A DNA stretch of 64,000 bases from Flavobacterium supellecticarium (GTDB taxonomy: Bacteria > Bacteroidota > Bacteroidia > Flavobacteriales > Flavobacteriaceae): contig NZ_SSNZ01000012.1 of NCBI RefSeq assembly GCF_004801375.1, positions 26,936 to 90,935 on the forward strand, given 5' to 3'. Position 1 is the first letter of the stretch, and every line of letters begins with the position of its first letter. Shown here piece by piece: positions 60,979 to 64,000 of this stretch. The notes below the pieces were generated by a model. That model did not search any database, was not told the origin of the DNA, and saw only the letters and a list, made by a program, of their open reading frames with translations. The translations under genes and the position numbers were made by a program.

Positions 60979-62049
60979 TTAATATTTGAAAAAAAGATCC
61001 TGGATGGTCTGCTGATCATTTGTTTGCGTTAGCGCCAGCATCAGTAAGACACGCGCTTTTTGCGGGTTCAGATCATCAGCTACTACAAAACCCAATGCTT
61101 TGTCATCGACTTCATTAAATAGCGTCACCCTTCCGGCACCGGCACGGGCAGCACGACAAACGACAACTCCTTTTTTGGCAGCATCGGCCAGTGCTTTACC
61201 AACCGGAGCATTAAAATTACCATTTCCCATTCCGGCATATACAATACCTTTGACTCCTTCTTCAACAGAAGCGTTAATGGCTCCTGGACTGGCATCGGCA
61301 TATCCGTAGATAATTTCTACCTGAGGTAGTTTTTTCAGTCCTTTGATATTGAATTTCTGAGCCGGTGAACGAAGCGACTTATAGTAATAACTCACTTTAC
61401 CGTCGTAAATCAGTCCAATCGGTCCAAAATTTCGGGATTTAAAAGTAGCGGTACTTGTAGTAACGGTTTTGGTCACATCGCGAGCAGCATAAACCTCTTC
61501 ATTCATTGCAGTAACGACTCCAATTCCCTGACTATCCGGTGCTGCAGCAACTGTTACGGCATCAAATAAATTCCGGTTTCCATCCTGACTCATCGCCGTA
61601 GTCGGACGCATCGCTCCAACCAATACCACCGGTTTGTCGGATTTAACCGTTAACGATAAGAAATAGGCAGTTTCTTCCTGCGTATCCGTACCATGTGTTA
61701 CCACCACACCGTCAGCTTCGTTATTATCGAAGATTGCATTAATACGATTGCTTAATTTTAACCAGGTATCGACATTCATATCCTGGCTTCCAATTTGAGC
61801 AATCTGTTCTCCTTTAATACGCGCCAATTCATGAATCTGTGGTACTGCATTTAGTAGATTATCCACCGGAATCTGTCCGGGCGTATAGGCTGCTTTTGAG
61901 GAAGATTCTCCTGATCCTGCAATCGTCCCACCTGTGGCGAGAATAATGACACGTGGTAAATTCGCATCTTTGTTTTTTGTAGTTTTAGATTGTGCCTGTA
62001 TTTGAAAAACAATCAATACGGCAAACAAAACACTTATTATTTTTTTCAT
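60979..62049 (-). CDS. ansB: Type II L-asparaginase
   Basis: Periplasmic enzyme that converts asparagine to aspartate and ammonia. 356 residues; signal ends IQAQS. Active-site threonines in LATGGTIAGSGESS and VVTHGTDTQEETAYFL, with VGAMRPTTAMSQDGNRNLFD and AARAGAGRVTLFNE. The 30-residue insert expected for the type-II loop region is present. Acting between outer and inner membranes, it supplies aspartate for Dcu/AspA. Confidence 0.93.
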   Translation of the reverse strand: MKKIISVLFAVLIVFQIQAQSKTTKNKDANLPRVIILATGGTIAGSGESSSKAAYTPGQIPVDNLLNAVPQIHELARIKGEQIAQIGSQDMNVDTWLKLSNRINAIFDNNEADGVVVTHGTDTQEETAYFLSLTVKSDKPVVLVGAMRPTTAMSQDGNRNLFDAVTVAAAPDSQGIGVVTAMNEEVYAARDVTKTVTTSTATFKSRNFGPIGLIYDGKVSYYYKSLRSPAQKFNIKGLKKLPQVEIIYGYADASPGAINASVEEGVKGIVYAGMGNGNFNAPVGKALADAAKKGVVVCRAARAGAGRVTLFNEVDDKALGFVVADDLNPQKARVLLMLALTQTNDQQTIQDLFFKY

Positions 62050-62064
62050 ATCAAATACGTTTAA

Positions 62065-63474
62065 TTAAGATATTATCAATTTCGGATGTATTAAATTGTC
62101 CATTGCATATATCTCATTCCATTTTTCCTGAGAGATCAGTTTTCTTTCGAGTACTACGATCTCATGGATATTTTTACCCGATAGTAAGGCTTCGCCTGCA
62201 ATGCTGGCACAGGTTTCATACCCCAGAATAGGATTTAACTGTGTCACGATACCAATACTATTCATTACTAATTTAGCACAATGTTCTTTATTAGCTGTAA
62301 TTCCAGTTACACATTTATCAACTAAAGTATTAATACTATTACCAAGATACTCCAAAGAAGTAAATAGTGCAAAACCGATAACCGGCTCCATTACATTGAG
62401 TTGCAGCTGACCCGCTTCGGCAGCCATAGTAACGGTTACATCCTGACCGATCACATAAAAACAGGTTTGATTGACCACTTCCGGGATAACCGGATTCACT
62501 TTACCCGGCATAATGGAAGATCCCGGTTGACAAGGAGGCAGATTTATTTCGTTTAATCCGGTACGCGGTCCGGAACTCAACAATCGCAAGTCATTACAAA
62601 TTTTGGACACCTTAACTGCAGTTCTTTTTAGGGTTCCCATTGCCAGAACAAAAGCACCGGTATCACTTGTCGCTTCTATTAAATCGGGCGATAGCAATAA
62701 TGGAAGGCGGGTTTCTTTGGCCAGATATCGAACACATAATTCCGGATAATCTTCCGGAGCGTTAACTTTTGTACCAATAGCTGTTGCGCCCATATTTACC
62801 TCCAAAAGAAGGCTTTGTACTTCCCGTAATCGTTGAATATCTTCACCAATAGTTGTCGCAAAACCATGAAACTCCTGACCTAAAGTCATCGGAACGGCGT
62901 CCTGTAGTTGTGTTCGTCCCATTTTTAACACCTCTTCGAATTCCCTTCCTTTTAGAGCAAATGCATCTTCAAGACGTTTCAGTATTGTACAAAAAGTGTT
63001 TAATTTGTAATAAAGTGCCAACCGAACAGCCGTGGGATAGGCGTCATTTGTAGATTGTGAACAATTCACATGATTGTTTGGATGCACATATTGATAAGCA
63101 CCTTTTTCATGCCCTAAATATTCCAGGGCAATATTGGCTATGACTTCATTGGCATTCATATTGACAGAAGTTCCGGCACCACCCTGAATCAGATCGCTAA
63201 CAAACTGATCGTCGAACTTACCATCGATTACCTGATCACAGGCAAAACAAATGGCATCTGCTATTTTCGGATCCAAAACCCCACAATCTCTATTGGCTAA
63301 AGCCGCTGCTTTTTTTACCTGACCTAATGATTTGATCAATCCCTTTTCATTCATAAGGGTAATGCCTGTAATATTAAAATTTTTTTTCGCTCGGAAAGTC
63401 TGAATTCCATAATACATTTCATTTGGAATATCCAATTCTCCCAAAAAATCGTGTTCATTTCTTGTGTTTTTCAT
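62065..63474 (-). CDS. aspA: Aspartate ammonia-lyase
   Basis: Cytoplasmic enzyme, aspartate to fumarate plus ammonia. 469 residues. Fumarase/aspartase signature GSSIMPGKVNPVIPEV (residues ~320-335), with GAGTSVNMNANEVIANIALE, MGRTQLQDAVPMTLGQEFHG upstream. First gene of aspA-ansB-dcu-porin (15, 89 and 19 bp gaps). A -7 box TAAATTTG lies upstream at 63556-63549 on this strand. Confidence 0.95.
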   Translation of the reverse strand: MKNTRNEHDFLGELDIPNEMYYGIQTFRAKKNFNITGITLMNEKGLIKSLGQVKKAAALANRDCGVLDPKIADAICFACDQVIDGKFDDQFVSDLIQGGAGTSVNMNANEVIANIALEYLGHEKGAYQYVHPNNHVNCSQSTNDAYPTAVRLALYYKLNTFCTILKRLEDAFALKGREFEEVLKMGRTQLQDAVPMTLGQEFHGFATTIGEDIQRLREVQSLLLEVNMGATAIGTKVNAPEDYPELCVRYLAKETRLPLLLSPDLIEATSDTGAFVLAMGTLKRTAVKVSKICNDLRLLSSGPRTGLNEINLPPCQPGSSIMPGKVNPVIPEVVNQTCFYVIGQDVTVTMAAEAGQLQLNVMEPVIGFALFTSLEYLGNSINTLVDKCVTGITANKEHCAKLVMNSIGIVTQLNPILGYETCASIAGEALLSGKNIHEIVVLERKLISQEKWNEIYAMDNLIHPKLIIS

Positions 63475-63548
63475 ACAACTAAAGTTTTAAATTATTGAGG
63501 CTTATAATTCTTCGGTTCCTTTCCGAAGGCATTTATTTTTGAGTAGCA

Positions 63549-63556
63549 CAAATTTA
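63549..63556 (-). promoter_or_regulatory. -7 promoter box for the aspA operon
   Basis: TAAATTTG on the minus strand matches TAnnTTTG, 75 bp before the aspA ATG. Upstream AT-rich stretches (TTTTTTATCAC and TTTTATCATA) could bind a CRP/FNR regulator, but no clean TGAT-n4-ATCA palindrome is seen. Confidence 0.45.
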
Positions 63557-63697
63557 ATGTGATAAAAAAACTAAAAATATGATAAAAAACATATTTTTAT
63601 AACATTATTCAATAGCACAGTTATTATATTATCAATAATATAGAAGTCAAAAACACAAAAAGTGTGGCATTAGAAGTTTTCCTGATGTTATAAAATA

Positions 63698-63727
63698 TAA
63701 AAACCGGAACTTTTCCGGTTTTTTTAT
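63698..63727. terminator. Hairpin, terminator-like
   Basis: AAAACCGGAA, CTT loop, TTCCGGTTTT plus T-run. No gene ends here in the window; it belongs to the hairpin group between the aspA promoter and the 5S rRNA end. Confidence 0.6.
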
Positions 63728-63748
63728 GTTTTGTTTGGAACACCTGCT

Positions 63749-63781
63749 ACACCTGACAGGTTTTGTAAACCTGTCAGGTGT
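63749..63781. repeat. CCTGACAGG palindromic repeat, head-to-head
   Basis: ACACCTGACAGGTTT, TGT, then the exact complement AAACCTGTCAGGTGT. Third locus of the repeat family. Confidence 0.75.
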
Positions 63782-63804
63782 GACATCTATGGTCAGGAAA
63801 AAAA

Positions 63805-63829
63805 CAAAACCCCGGATTCCCGGGGTTTG
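63805..63829. terminator. Hairpin, terminator-like
   Basis: AAACCCCGG, ATT-type loop, CCGGGGTTT. One of a series of hairpins in the 510-bp gene-free stretch from 63475 to the right edge. Confidence 0.5.
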
Positions 63830-63869
63830 TAGTGCTTTATTGGATATGATTTATTTGATATTGCTATAA

Positions 63870-63903
63870 AACAAAAAACCCTATCCGTTTGGATAGGGTT
63901 TTC
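63870..63903 (-). terminator. Terminator-like hairpin following the duplicated 5S-tail motif
   Basis: AAAACCCTATCC, a GTTT loop, GGATAGGGTTTT. Reading leftwards it follows the repeat CGCCGCCTTTCTTTTGAA at 63918-63901, just as the rRNA terminator follows the real 5S end. Confidence 0.65.
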
Positions 63904-63918
63904 AAAAGAAAGGCGGCG
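63901..63918 (-). repeat. Extra copy of the 5S rRNA 3'-end motif
   Basis: CGCCGCCTTTCTTTTGAA (minus strand) is identical to 63998-63981, exactly 80 bp away. Beyond it the sequence is not 5S-like, so it is a remnant or recombination scar. Confidence 0.6.
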
Positions 63919-63949
63919 GATCGAGCAAAGCGACACGCCATACCTATAA

Positions 63950-63984
63950 CAAAAAAAATCCCCATCAATAATGATGGGGATTCA
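63950..63984 (-). terminator. rRNA operon terminator
   Basis: Reading leftwards, AATCCCCATC, a TTATT-centred loop, GATGGGGATT and a T8 run, straight after the 5S tail. This ends the rRNA operon that lies to the right of the window. Confidence 0.75.
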
Positions 63985-63985
63985 A

Positions 63986-64000
63986 AAGAAAGGCGGCGAC
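63986..64000 (-). rRNA. 3' end of 5S rRNA, truncated by window edge
   Basis: The last bases read on the minus strand as GTCGCCGCCTTTCTT, which is the closing GGTCGCCGCCTTTC strand of flavobacterial 5S rRNA. Only about 13 bases of the RNA are in the window; the rest, with 23S and 16S, should lie to the right. Confidence 0.65.

Noticed and set aside
63901..63998. CRISPR or tRNA at the right edge
   Set aside because: Only two copies of an 18-bp motif, which matches the 5S rRNA end; no tRNA fold found between.

Overview
The window reads as chromosomal DNA of a Bacteroidota bacterium, most likely Flavobacteriaceae and Flavobacterium-like. The evidence is type IX secretion (T9SS) C-terminal sorting domains on several exported proteins, TAnnTTTG-type promoter -7 boxes, many short-signal lipoproteins, PorT/OprP-type barrels and typical flavobacterial families (DUF2911, DUF3810, DUF983, imelysin, GEVED). 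About 65 protein genes are supported, plus one broken sigma-factor gene, one decayed gene fragment and the very 3' end of a 5S rRNA at the right edge. No prophage, CRISPR array or intact insertion sequence was seen.

Region 1 (1-6.5 kb) is a nitrite/NO module. The 3' part of nadB (L-aspartate oxidase) is followed by ric (Fe-S cluster repair under NO stress) and an NnrS/haem-copper-like membrane protein. On the opposite strand lies nirK-nirV-sco: a copper nitrite reductase fused to a cytochrome c domain, its NirV partner and a SCO-type copper chaperone. A perfect FNR/NnrR-type palindrome lies just upstream of nirK. Region 2 (6.5-16.8 kb) holds an AraC regulator divergent from a zinc alcohol dehydrogenase, an S41 protease lipoprotein, a frameshifted ECF sigma gene, a YegP protein, a TetR regulator, a zinc protease, and a small membrane protein plus dihaem cytochrome pair behind a 30-bp perfect palindrome. 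Region 3 (16.8-32.9 kb) contains DUF2911, an SRPBCC-photolyase pair, a sigma/membrane/Spy-like unit, an Asp-box propeller lipoprotein, an RsmB-type rRNA methyltransferase, two T9SS-sorted endonuclease I paralogues, and the fused B12 mutase IcmF.

Region 4 (33-38.7 kb) is an imelysin locus: porin, imelysin and dihaem DHOR on one strand and an HTTM membrane protein diverging, with a Fur-like site between. Region 5 (38.8-44 kb) is a six-gene operon: T9SS GEVED protein, thioredoxin, ApbE flavin transferase, DUF4266 lipoprotein, DUF3570 barrel, and a lipocalin-like lipoprotein with three Asp-tract/His blocks. It is the best candidate in the window for a poorly described system. Region 6 (44-58.3 kb) is mostly housekeeping: pyrF, prfA, pepD, ndh, a sigma factor pair, PlsC, NUDIX, a glycosyltransferase and miaE. 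Region 7 (58.3-63.5 kb) is aspA-ansB-dcu-porin, which would take asparagine to aspartate to fumarate with dicarboxylate exchange. The right end carries a cluster of hairpins and the start (reading leftwards) of an rRNA operon's tail.

Functional links inferred from order: nadB, nirK, RIC, the dihaem cytochrome pair, Dcu and AspA together suggest an organism able to live at low oxygen with nitrite and possibly fumarate as electron acceptors. All functions are assigned by motif recognition from sequence alone; no database search was run.
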